NCBI GenBank assembly: GCA_963377175.1
Contig: CAUJNA010002802.1
Span: forward strand, 154,501 to 218,500
DNA: 64,000 bases
Direction: 5' to 3'
Source: Effrenium voratum
Lineage: Eukaryota > Sar > Dinophyceae > Suessiales > Symbiodiniaceae
Of the stretch, positions 21,642-32,029 are shown piece after piece. Numbering within the stretch: position 1 is the stretch's first letter; every line of letters starts with the position of its first letter. The position numbers and the translations under genes were made by a program. The notes beneath the pieces are model-generated. The model saw only the letters and a list, made by a program, of their open reading frames with translations. It ran no database searches and was not told where the DNA came from.

Positions 21642-23536
21642 GCATCTTGCCAAACTTTGCTTCGACAGCGCGGTTTGATACAGTTTTGTTTCCTAGCGTG
21701 GATTAAGCGGCGACTTCTATTGGCATCTTTCGAAACAGCGTTGGTTTCCTTGACAAAGCGGTTTTATCTTTGTAATGAGCTCAAGTCTGACTGGCCTGTA
21801 ACGAGCGAGTTGTTTTATGAATGGTAGTAAAGGGGCAACAGGAGAGTAGACATATCATCAGGCTTCACGGAGGCATATAGCTGCATGTGCGTAGGCGAGG
21901 GTAGCCACTTTTTGACAGTCCTCAGTCGGCTAGGGAGCTTCTCGCGTATAGGCTTAGGATCGACTTGGCAGTTTGCCAGAAGGCGCACATACGAGTTTTA
22001 GCACACACACAGACACACAGCGTAGGCACTTTGAGAGCAAAACTCCAGCCGCGTGGGCGGACGTAGGCGTTTTATGGCTGGCGTGCACCTTGCTTTAGCT
22101 GTCCCGCATGGTATTTGCACCATGGCGAATGCGCCAGCGTAGGCATCGGATACGTCACTAGCATTTCCTTCCCAGAAGAAACTCATTGAAATGGGGGTTC
22201 GGGTCTTGCTGGCATGTTCGGAAAATTTGTGTTGTTCAATATTTCAAAAGGGCGGCCATTGTGGTTTGACATTGACACGTTTGCACGGACATGTACGACT
22301 CCGTTTACTTTGTGTCACACGCGCTTCGTCCAGGCCATCGGGATTTACCCGGACTTTTTTAGGGAAATGGGAAGCGTTGTTGGATCGCAGACTCAGGGGC
22401 CACAGCATACTGTTTGTCGCTTTATCAACCCGTTCCAACAGAGAACCGGAGAACCATACGGAACGCTTCCCTGTTTTTGGAGCCTTCACCGTCTATATAG
22501 ACAGGTCAATCGATGCAGATGGGTCTTATGGCAAAGCGGCTTGCGTGTGCCAATCAAGAGAGCAGTTCATTTGTTTATTGGTTCATCAGGCAGCAGGCGA
22601 CTTGCACTTTTTGACCGGCGGGGAGCACCTCGTCCACACATACATATTTCAGTTGAGCTCAGGTCGGTGTACCAGTATTGGTGGCTCAAAGAGAGGGGTG
22701 GGTCGCCGCATGCCAAGTGAAGAACTGAAATGAAGCCAAACGAGTTTCTTTCCTTTCCAATCACATGCCTATTGGTGCAAGACATCCTGTCTCGAGTTTT
22801 GGGCTGCAAACGCGGGGAGAATCCAGCTGTTCCCCTCATATGAGAGAACCTGGTTTACCTCAGTTGGCGCTCATTGACCAGGGCAGTGAGCCAGTCAGCC
22901 AGTTGGACGGAAAATCCAAGTTTCCGAGGGCTCGATGCACCTATGTGCCTGTTTCGCAGGGGTTGTTCGGTAAAGCGTGCTGACCTTCAGGGTCGAAGCA
23001 CGCGGCTGGTAGCATCTGCGCGAGACAGATTGGCGATGGCCAGCCGCACATTGCCAAGTTATCAAGGTGGCTCGCAAGAGAAATTCATATAGGAAAGGAC
23101 AGGTAATTAGAAGATACAAACAAACCATACAAATAATACAAGGTAAAGAGAAGATGAACCGACATGAAGGTGCCATCAGAATCCTTTTGTAGGAGCTCTT
23201 GGGATTCAAGAACCTGTTATCCTTGGCGAGCCACAAATCAACGGTTAACCGATGGTGGCGAAGAATGGAGTATGACGACCGACATGCTAGGCCCCACTAT
23301 CCTCCGAAAATGGCCCTTTTGCGGGAAAGTGCCAATGCCGCTCGCAACTTCCAAGTTAGAAATGGGTGGCGCAAAATTCTGACAGAAGAAGTGGTGGCGT
23401 GGGGGTCCCAGATTCTGAGGTAAGCTGTACGTTTCTTCGATCTTGGAGAAGCAGGCCTGCCAAGGTATCTTTGCGAGTAGACAGCTAGGCATCTCTGTCA
23501 TACGGATACCATCATCCTAAAATGGGGGTACTGGCG

Positions 23537-26500
23537 GGGAGTGTCCTTGGCGAGATATGTTTGGGCTTGCAGGAGGACCCTCCTGGAGTGTTCGCTGGCA
23601 TCATAAGAAGCATCATATTGCCTTGACTTGAGCAAAGCACGGAGCCGTTGGCCCCGGCCAGCTTGGCTGTGCCCAGCACTTCGCAGCAAGCTTCAGCTTC
23701 AGACTGCTGCTGCGACTGTGGGCGCAGCGGTGCTGGCTTGCGCATGCGCTCACACTTTTTGAATTTGACACCTTGCCTTGCAGCAACTTCCCAACCCTTA
23801 CGTTGTTCAGGCTGGTGCGCAGTGGAATGTCATAGGATGCGGTCTTCAGAGCTGTCCTTGTCCTGGGCAAGCTTCAGCGGACCTAAAGCAAAGAAGCAGC
23901 ACGGTGGCGTCAAGTTACCAAGGTAGCTGGGAAGAGGCTGCTTCAAATGGGATATGTTCAGGCCTGCAGGAGGAGGAGTGTTAGATGGTGAGAGGAGCAT
24001 CACGTTGCCCTGACTTGAGCAAAGCGCCACACCGAGATTCAGCTTCAGACTGCTACTGGGGTTTTCGCAGACAGTGCTCCCACCTTATGAGTTGGATGCC
24101 TTGCTTTGCAGCACCGGCAGAGCCAAAACTTCGCAGCAATTCCGCTTCTTTCAAGGCTGCACAACTCAATGATGCAGTCTAGGCCTAGCATTTGCTTCAG
24201 TGGCTCGCTTTTCACCAAGGTAGCTCGCAAGAGGTCGCTTGGAATGGGCTATGTTCAGGCTTATAGCTTGCAGGAAGAATGTTAGATGGCATCATGAGGG
24301 GCATCATTTTGCCTTGAGCAAAGCACAGGTCCGTTGGAAGCAGCCTGCTTGTCTTTGCCCAGAATGCTGCAGGAAGCTTCAGCTTCAGACTGCTTCTGTG
24401 GTTCGCACACAGTGCTCACACCTTGTGAGTTGGACTCCTTGCCTTGCAGTGCTGGCAGCGCCGCAACTTCCCAGCCTTTGCGCTTTCAAGGCTGGCCTGT
24501 GTTTGGATGTTTGGCTTGAATGATGCAGCCTTGGTCTAGCATTTGCTTCAGTGGCCGGCTTCGCAAGATGGGGCAGTTTGTATCCCTTTGCCTTATCGCT
24601 TCTGGCCAGCGGGAAGCAGCACAAGCCTCTGAGCGTGTTGATGGAAGGAGTGGTTGCTACTGAACTTTGCGCAATCCCAGGACCTGGGGTACTTCACGTA
24701 TTGCTATTTGTTTTGGAGAGGAAAGGCTACCGAGGCTACCGTTCAAGACACCATGGGAGTGGCTGGGAGTGCGCTTGTGGGATTGCTCAGGCTGGAGTGT
24801 CAGAGGGCATAGGCGTGAGGAGCATGTTGCCTTGAGCAAAGCACCGACCCATCGGACCCAAGCAGCCTGGCCGTGCCCAGAACGCGGGAAGCTTCAGCTT
24901 CAGACTGCTATCGTTGTTGGCCACACCGTGCTTACAGCTTTTGAGTCGACTGCCTTGTCTTGCAGCGCCACCGCAACCTCCAAGCCCTGGCACTTTCAAG
25001 GCGGTGTTGGTGTTTGCTTAGTGGCTGGCTGCGCAGGAATGCTCACAGGTTCCAGATTGAAAATGAGAGGGCGCGGGCGCTTCTCAGATGATTTGCAATG
25101 ACCGCGGGCCATCAGTGGTGTTGAAGCCAACTGTGCCCCGAGCTTTGTGAAATTCAGGCTGCGCGCGTTTCATACTAAGCTTTGTGGAGCTTGCTAGCCA
25201 AGCAGCTATCATACGGCTGAGACAGAATACCAACTTGATTTACTCATTTTCTCGGGCAGCGACTACCAACTCGATTTGCCCATGTCTTGGGCTGCTTGGA
25301 ATCAGATGGCGTCGTGAGGAGAATCTATCATGTTGCCTGGACTTGAGCAAGGCAAGGAGACGTTGGACTCGACACGCTTGGCGGCTTTTACCAGAGTTTC
25401 GCGACAAGACGCCTGGCCTGCGCGTTCGTTCACACCTTTTGAGATGGACGTTTGCCTTGCAGCAACCGCAGCGCCGCAACTTTCCAGCAGTTGTTCTGTC
25501 AAGGCTAGCGCGCGTTGGGACTCAATTCAATGATGCAGTCTTGGTTTAGCATTTGCTTAGTGGCTGGCTTCGCGCGCAAGAGCCTCCTGCTGCACCGCTT
25601 TTCTTCTTTTTTTGGGAACGTCGCCTTTTGGTCGCCTAAAGTCGCCCGTGAAAGCACAAAATGTTATCTGAGGCACAAAGAAGCGACGCTTGCCCATAGA
25701 AGCAGTTCCTCAGCGGCTTTTCCCAGCCTTAGACGGCATCACGAGGAGCATCATGCTGTCCCGACTAGCAAAGCACATAGCGCTCGGAGCCGGCTGGCTT
25801 GGCTGTGCCCAGAACTTCGTGGCAAGTTGCAGCTTGAGGCAGCTGGTGTGGCTGGCAGCCACAGTACTGCTGGCCACATTACTGTTGGCTTGGGCATGTG
25901 CTCTCACCTTTCGCGTTTGATGCTTTGCCTTGCCGCATCTTCCTAATTCTGGCGCTGTTGAGGAATTCCGACCAGTTTATCAGAGCATACCCTATGTGGC
26001 CAGTACTTAGTGGCAGCAGTAGAAATGCGTTCGCACAGGTTCGCCTAGCCTGCCTACAGCTCGCAAAGGGTTCGCCTAACCTCCGTGGGTTCGCATAAGG
26101 CCGGCTGGGTTCACAAACTTTGGCTGGCCTTTTGTTGCAAGTTGTAGATGTGCCTTCGCAAACGTTTGCACACCTTGCCTCACCGGCTCTTGGAGCCGGA
26201 TGGATTTTACAGTCTGCTTGTACGAGAGCACGGAGGAGATTCTGAGCGAGCTGGGAAGGACAAATCAAAAGGAGTCAGCGCCTAGATGGGGTCGGACAAG
26301 CGCCACAACACTTTGGCGACTTGCGCAAGGTCTCCCTCCATGATGCTTAAGGCCGCATCCATGTCTGAGTAAATGTGGACCACATCTACAACCTTGTTCA
26401 ATGTGGCTTGGCTTGAGCCAAGAATTTCGTGGCAAGCTGCAGCTGGAGACAGCTGCTGTGGCTGGCAGCCACAGTACTGCTGGGCACATTACTGTTGGCT

Positions 26501-27330
26501 TGGGCATGTGCTCGCACCTATTGCAGCACCGGCAGCGCCACATCCAAACTTTCTTACTTTTTGACTTTCTGACCACTGCGAGCATCACGTGCCAAGGTGA
26601 AGCTACATCCGCCGCAAGGCATGCTTTGCAAATGCCCGGAGGGCTATTGACCCTTCCTGCGACAGGCCGCCTTCCTCTAGTTCCCAGATGGCTCGGTGCT
26701 GCCACCTTTTGATGCGTTTGTGACCAAGGGAGCCGTAGTGGTTGCGAAGTTCTGTCAAATCAGACCTTACGCTTTCAAGGCTGGCGCGCGTAGGGAGTTA
26801 TTCAACCATGTGCCTGGCTTCGCCTCAAGAACGCTCGCAGGAGGTCGCATTTTGGGGAAGCTTCGTATCTCCAGACCCGCGGCTTAAATTGAGAGGCCGC
26901 AGGTGCTGCTCGGATGGCAGCGACTAGCAATGATTTTGCCATTTGCAAGTGGTGTTGAAGCCAACTGGCTGTGCCCAGAGCTTTGTTCAGTTCCAGCTGC
27001 GCGAGTTTCGATGCTAAGCTTTGTGGATCCTGCCAGCAAAGCAGCTATCACAATGCTGAGACTCGCTTCAGCGCTCACACACCGTAGCATACCAGCTCGT
27101 TTTTGTCCTGTTCTAGGGCTGCTTGGAATGCGGTTTGTGTTAGATGGCACGAGGAGAATCATGTTGACTTGAGCAAATCAGGGAGCAGTTGGACCCAACC
27201 GGCTTGGCTCTGCCCAGAGCGTGGCCAGATTCAGCTATGGACTGCTGTTGGCAGACACAGCGGCCTTCGCTTGCGTTCACACCTGTTGAGTTGGACGTTT
27301 GCCTTCGACCGCAGCAACGCAGCTTCCCAG
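23537..27330. repeat. Degenerate monomer array inside the unit (copy 3, cut by gap)
   Basis: Same monomer series as in copies 1 and 2; the last monomers are lost in the gap. Confidence 0.65.
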
Positions 27331-27430
27331 NNNNNNNNNNNNNNNNNNNNNNNNNNNNNNNNNNNNNNNNNNNNNNNNNNNNNNNNNNNNNNNNNNNNNN
27401 NNNNNNNNNNNNNNNNNNNNNNNNNNNNNN
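27331..27430. other. Assembly gap (100 N)
   Basis: A run of exactly 100 N between the copy 3 body and its satellite. It is a scaffold join of unknown true length at the most repetitive part of the array. Confidence 0.99.
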
Positions 27431-28377
27431 AGTGAGTGAGTGGAGTGAGTGAGTGAGTGAGTGAGTGAGTGAGTGAGTGATGTGAGTGAGTGAGTGAGTG
27501 AGTGAGTGAGTGAGTGAGTGAGTGAGTGAGTGAGTGAGTGAGTGAGTGAGTGAGTGAGTGAGTGAGTGAGTGGGTGGGTGGGTGGGTGAGTGAGTGAGTG
27601 AGTGAGTGAGTGAGTGAGTGAGTGAGTGAGTGAGTGTGTGAGTGTGTGAGTGAGTGAGTGAGTGAGTGAGTGAGTGAGTGAGTGAGTGAGTGAGTGAGTG
27701 AGTGAGTGAGTGAGTGAGTGAGTGAGTGAGTGAGTGAGGTGAGTGAGTGAGTGAGTGAGTGAGTGAGTGAGTGAGTGAGTGAGTGAGTGAGTGAGTGAGT
27801 GAGTGAGTGAGTGAGTGAGTGTTGTGAGTGAGTGAGTGAGTGAGTGAGTGAGTGAGTGAGTGAGTGAGTGAGTGAGTGAGTGAGTGAGTGAGTGAGTGAG
27901 TGAGTGAGTGAGTGAGTGAGAGTGAGCGAGTGTGTGTGTGTGTGAGGGAGTGTGAGTCAATGAGAGTGAGTGAGTGAGTGAGTGAGTGAGTGAGTGAGTG
28001 AGTGAGTGAGTGAGTGAGTGAGTGAGTGAGTGAGTGAGTGAGTGAGTGAGTGAGTGAGTGAGTGGGTGAGAGAGTGAGTGAGTGAGTGAGTGAGTGAGTG
28101 AGTGAGTGAGTGAGTGAGTGAGTGAGTGAGTGAGTGAGTGAGTGAGTGAGTGAGTGAGTGAGTGAGTGAGTGAGTGAGTGAGTGAGTGAGTGAGTGAGTG
28201 AGTGAGTGAGTGAGTGAGTGAGTGAGAGAGAGTGAGTGAGAGAGAGTGAGAGTGAGTGAGTGAGTGAGTGAGTGAGTGAGTGAGTGAGAGAGAGAGAGAG
28301 AGAGAGAGTGAGTGAGTGAGTGAGTGTGAGTGAGTGAGACTGAGTGAGTGAGTGAGCGAGCGAGCGAGTGAGTGAGT
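27431..28377. repeat. GAGT satellite of copy 3, 5' flank of the copia element
   Basis: About 0.95 kb after the gap, ending TGAGT directly before the LTR. It contains GGGT and GTGT variants and a GTGTGTGTGAGGGAGTGTGAG interruption near 27930. Confidence 0.95.
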
Positions 28378-28546
28378 TGTCAAACTACATGCTTCACTTC
28401 CTTCATTTGTGTTGCATGTATGTTCACTACTGCACGCCTTGAGCTCACTACATCGCATGAGTCAAAAGGTTGGCAGCTGCAGGCTACATTGATTGTTTGT
28501 TTGAACACTACTGCACTTGTAGTAACAGTATCAACCAATTTTAACG
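28378..28546 (+). mobile_element. Copia 5' LTR (full element)
   Basis: 169 bp, beginning TGTCAAACTACATG and ending TTTTAACG immediately before TGGTAGCGGAGC. The end is set by the loss of similarity with the 3' LTR and by the primer site. The terminus reads TG...CG rather than the common TG...CA. Confidence 0.85.
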
Positions 28547-28558
28547 TGGTAGCGGAGC
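28547..28558 (+). promoter_or_regulatory. tRNA primer-binding-like site
   Basis: TGGTAGCGGAGC with no spacer after the LTR. It resembles the initiator tRNA-Met complement used by copia elements. The match to the host tRNA is inferred. Confidence 0.6.
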
Positions 28559-28627
28559 TGAGATCCTAAACATAGGGGAGCTCCAGTACTCAGCAGCAAG
28601 TACTACAACCACTGCAACAGCAATTAC

Positions 28628-29869
28628 ATGGCAAACTACTGCGACATGTCAGGAGAAGCAGCATCAGCCTCAGCACAACAAACTACAGGAGCAGAGAACG
28701 GGCCAACAGCAGACACAGTAGGAGCCACGACTACGGGAGCAGGAACGGAACAAGACAACGACGTTCAGAGACTACATAGATACAAACTGCCACCACCCTT
28801 CTTCACCGGTGACTACTCCCAGTATGAAGAATGGCTGTTCAAACTACAAGCATACCTTGGCCTCATAGACCGAGACTTCGGCCTGGTGCTACAACTAGCA
28901 CAAGTGGCTACACGACAGATTGAGGACACAGACATCAGAACACACATACTCGACCCTACACAAGCAAGCAAAGCAGTAGACCTCTCCAGAGATCTACACT
29001 ACATCCTCATCAACATCTGTCAGGGAGCAGCAGCTACAGTAGTAAGGCAAAACCGCTACAACGCCAATGGATGTGAAACACTGCGACTCCCACACAACAG
29101 GTTCAGCCTACCAGTAGGAACAAGAAGCGTTGACTACCTTACCAAACTACTGGAACCTACATTCAACGAAGCGCAGTTTGAAGAGCAATTCCTACAATGG
29201 GAGTATGACATCAACCGCTACGAGAAAGACAACGGCAACGCACTACCAGATGGAACCAAAATAGCAATACTAATCAACAAGACCAAAGGAGCGCTGCAGC
29301 AACATCTCCAACTGCGAGCTGGACAGATCACGAACTACATCGAGATCAGAGCAGCCATCCTGGACTACTACAAGACGATTTCAGCCTTCTCGAGATCGAC
29401 TTCAGCAGTAGGCACAAACTACAATGGAGGAGCTGCACCAATGGATGTTGACAACATATGGAGGAAAGGAAGAAACTACAAAGGCAAAGGAAAAGGCAAA
29501 GGTCGCTACAAAGGAAGCAAAAGCAAAGGCAAGCACAGGAGCAAAGGACACTACAAGGGATTCGACAAAGGCAACAAAGGAAGCTACAACAAAGGAGGAT
29601 ACAACAAGAGCAAAGGAAAAGGCTACTCAGGATCCAAAGGATATGGATCAAGCAAGGGCTACAAAGGCCAAGGAAACTACAGCAAAGCAAAAGGAAAAGG
29701 AAGCAACAACTACACGACATGCCACCGATGTGGCAGGCCTGGCCATTGGCAATGGAAAATCCATTGCTGTGATTCAACCTACAGAGAAAGCAACACAACA
29801 ACAAGAACAAATTGCACCACTCACTCACACAGACCAAGGGCTGCGACAGATCCTTGGTGGAAACACTGA
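28628..29869 (+). CDS. Copia Gag (nucleocapsid-like), 413 codons
   Basis: Residues about 45-70 (KLPPPFFTGDYSQYEEWLFK and following) resemble the opening of copia-type Gag domains. Residues about 280-360 are a basic Lys/Gly/Tyr/Ser tail of KGKGKG and YKGSK type. A zinc-knuckle-like CHRCGRPGH starts at Cys365 (Cys365, Cys368, His373). The fourth Cys is at 380, giving CX2CX4HX6C instead of CX4HX4C. This may mean a small indel just after the His, and the downstream pol-like reading lies in the +1 frame from about 29740. Gag would form the particle and bind the element's RNA. The ATG is the first after the leader and is the one kept in the two truncated copies. Confidence 0.8.
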   Translation: MANYCDMSGEAASASAQQTTGAENGPTADTVGATTTGAGTEQDNDVQRLHRYKLPPPFFTGDYSQYEEWLFKLQAYLGLIDRDFGLVLQLAQVATRQIEDTDIRTHILDPTQASKAVDLSRDLHYILINICQGAAATVVRQNRYNANGCETLRLPHNRFSLPVGTRSVDYLTKLLEPTFNEAQFEEQFLQWEYDINRYEKDNGNALPDGTKIAILINKTKGALQQHLQLRAGQITNYIEIRAAILDYYKTISAFSRSTSAVGTNYNGGAAPMDVDNIWRKGRNYKGKGKGKGRYKGSKSKGKHRSKGHYKGFDKGNKGSYNKGGYNKSKGKGYSGSKGYGSSKGYKGQGNYSKAKGKGSNNYTTCHRCGRPGHWQWKIHCCDSTYRESNTTTRTNCTTHSHRPRAATDPWWKH

Positions 29870-30581
29870 CTACTGGAAACTTGATGGTGGCTACGCCATC
29901 AGAGTCCACAAACGACCACGCAAAGCATTGTTCACACCACACAACAGTGGTTGCCCAACACCAGAAGAAGAACTAGATGATTGGCGACTAACCATCATCA
30001 ACAGACAAGGGCAAGAGCAAGAACAACTACAAGAGAACCCAGCACAACTTTCCAAACAAGAATTACGATGAAGACTAGAAGGTGACAACTGGACTGGAGA
30101 AACCAGGTTCAGAAGAAAGATAACACCTACACGCAGAGCAACATCAAAGACCACACCAACAAGGCAGAGCTCACAACCACAACGGCTAATGGACACACCA
30201 CCAACAAAATCAAAGATCCAACTACGAGCACGACAAAAGGTATGGAGACCTAAAGCAGCACATTCTACACACCTTGACACCACACAACCAAAGGAGACAA
30301 TCCACAGACCACTCACAGCACAGGAGGACAACCAAGACTACTGGGAAAGACAAGGTGAACACTGGATAAGACACCGCGCAACAGTTAGAACAACTCTATT
30401 CACTCCAACAGATGGACCAGGGCATCCACCAATCAGCACACTTGAGCCTCACAGAACTACAATCACTCACAACAACTTTGGAGAAGTTTCACAACGCAAA
30501 GATGACTGGACAGTCACTGGACAGTCATGGGCAACGCAGCACTACCATTTCAATGGAAAGGAACAACAAGGTTCACCGTGA
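29740..30581 (+). pseudogene. Pol N-terminal region with duplicated DYW...LFTP module
   Basis: In the frame one base on from gag, the sequence is open to 30581 except for a TGA at 30069-30071. It contains two similar modules 468 nt apart. One starts DYWKLDGGYAIRVHKRPRKA and leads to LFTPHNSGCP. The other starts DYWERQGEHWIRHRATVRTT and leads to LFTPTDGPGHP. Copia elements normally have an aspartic protease here. I see no D(T/S)GA motif in any + frame, so the protease seems lost or unrecognisable. The module may be a lineage-specific domain of dinoflagellate copia polyproteins; its function is unknown. Confidence 0.55.
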
Positions 30582-30604
30582 AGAAAGACTACGAGCACAT
30601 CTAG

Positions 30605-31237
30605 GAGAACCACGATGAGGAACAACAACACGAGCATCATGAAGCACACAGAGCAAGAGGACTACGACAACCACTGCAGCCAACTCCACAACAAATAGCA
30701 GAACACAATCTTACACACCTACCATACAGAAACTGGTGTCCAATTTGCGTTCAATGCAAAGGACGCCAAGACAACTACAAGAAACAACAATCACGACAAC
30801 CCGTCATTCAAGTAGACTTCGCCTACATCAAATCACAACAAGACCCAAAGACCATACCAGTACTGACAGGAGTTGATGTTACTACACAACTGTGTATGGC
30901 AGTAATGGTTCCGGACAAACCATCAAAAATGGACTACATGGTCAGCAGCCTACAAGCATTCATCTTTGAGTGCGGGAGAACACAAGGCATACTACAAAGC
31001 GACAACGAAGACACACTCAACGAACTTCCAAAAGCTACAGCAGCAAAAGTCGGCTCAATGACTGTTAGGCACGCACTCTCCTACAGCAGCAACAGTCAAG
31101 GAAGTGTTGAACAACTACACCGAACACTCCTCGGACAGGTACGCGTCGTCAAAGCACACGTTGAAAGCAACTACAGCATGACAATGTCCACGAAGCACTG
31201 TCTACTACCTTGGATAGTACGACATGCAGCACGGTAA
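30605..31237 (+). CDS. Copia integrase: zinc-binding region and DD35E core
   Basis: Open after a TAG at 30602. It has an H...H...C..C zinc-binding segment (HNLTHLPYRNWCPICVQC), then VDFAYI with the first catalytic Asp. ILQSDNED follows with the second Asp, and GSVEQLHRT with the Glu. Counting from the second Asp to the Glu gives 35 residues between them, the retroviral/copia integrase spacing, so the catalytic triad is complete. A frame break near 31225 separates it from the C-terminal part at 31210. It would join element cDNA to host DNA. Confidence 0.85.
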   Translation, partial: ENHDEEQQHEHHEAHRARGLRQPLQPTPQQIAEHNLTHLPYRNWCPICVQCKGRQDNYKKQQSRQPVIQVDFAYIKSQQDPKTIPVLTGVDVTTQLCMAVMVPDKPSKMDYMVSSLQAFIFECGRTQGILQSDNEDTLNELPKATAAKVGSMTVRHALSYSSNSQGSVEQLHRTLLGQVRVVKAHVESNYSMTMSTKHCLLPWIVRHAAR

Positions 31238-31719
31238 ATCGCTACGTCATCCACTCAGACGGCTACACAAGCTTTGAACGCCGCTGGGGAAGAAGCTACG
31301 AGCGAGCAATCTGCAAATTTGGCGAGACACTACTTTACCTTCCACCGCAACACAAGAAGCTTCCAAAAGCAGACCTACGGATGCAGAAATGCATCTGGCT
31401 AGGAAAAGTTTCCGAAACCGGAGAAAACTACGTCGGCAAGGACACTACAACCGGACTTCAAAAACGACCTCGCGCTGTTAAACAAAGTTTCCGGCACACC
31501 ATGGGCACCACGACGGAGCACCTGCAACCCGTCGTTCGCAACACTGTTGGACACGCAACTACAACCGTCAGAGAAGAGAAGGTCTACGCAAGATTTCGGA
31601 CAACAGACGAACGCGACGGACGACATCGTTGCGGAACCCGCAACAAAACAACAACGCGCTACACCACCTCCACGACTTCCGTCTACATCAACGTCAAGTT
31701 CACGACCACTACCGGATAG
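31210..31719 (+). pseudogene. Copia integrase C-terminal region, frame-shifted
   Basis: Contains NRYVIHSDGYTSFERRWGRS and ICKFGETLLY, the usual continuation of copia integrase after the core, but one frame away from it. Beyond about 31500 the sense frame moves again to the Pro/Thr-rich segment starting at 31547, so only about the first 95 residues look genuine. Confidence 0.65.
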
Positions 31720-32029
31720 CCCTATGGCTACTTCACCAACCGGACGACAACATCCACCACTACCAGCGCCGCCCCGACAAACACTAAGACGTTTAACTCC
31801 GGAAGAAGTAATGCAACCAACCAATGCGCAGAAGACCTCAAAGGATACTACAATCAGATCAACGGAGCAAGCAACCAAAGAGCCACAACCACTACGACAG
31901 AGAATCAACGCAGTGACACTTCCCAATGGAACATCCATCACTCCCTACACAAACGACGACTCCTCAGAAGACCAACCTATAATCTTCGACAACGAAGGTT
32001 ACGACGAACACAACTACTGGAAGGAATGA
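31547..32029 (+). pseudogene. Copia integrase-RT linker, frame-shifted
   Basis: A 160-codon Pro/Thr/Ser-rich segment (for example LPAPPRQTLRRLTPEEVMQP) between the integrase and reverse transcriptase. It ends NEGYDEHNYWKE at a TGA that overlaps the next frame by four bases. Low-complexity linkers at this position are usual in copia Pol. Confidence 0.55.

Larger units (their letters stand above)
21642..28773 (+). repeat. 8.1 kb tandem unit, copy 3 (with assembly gap)
   Basis: Body matches copy 2 almost base for base up to 27330, where 100 N follow. By comparison with copy 2 the gap hides roughly 1.4 kb of body and satellite start, so 100 is a placeholder. After the satellite and LTR this copy, unlike the others, continues through gag without interruption. 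Confidence 0.9.

Noticed and set aside
29346..29942. 198-codon Cys/Leu/Ser-rich frame on the - strand
   Set aside because: Antisense of the Lys/Gly-rich Gag tail; the composition mirrors the repeat on the + strand.
31399..31941. 180-codon - strand frame over the integrase-RT linker
   Set aside because: Antisense of the Pro/Thr-rich linker; no similarity to any family.
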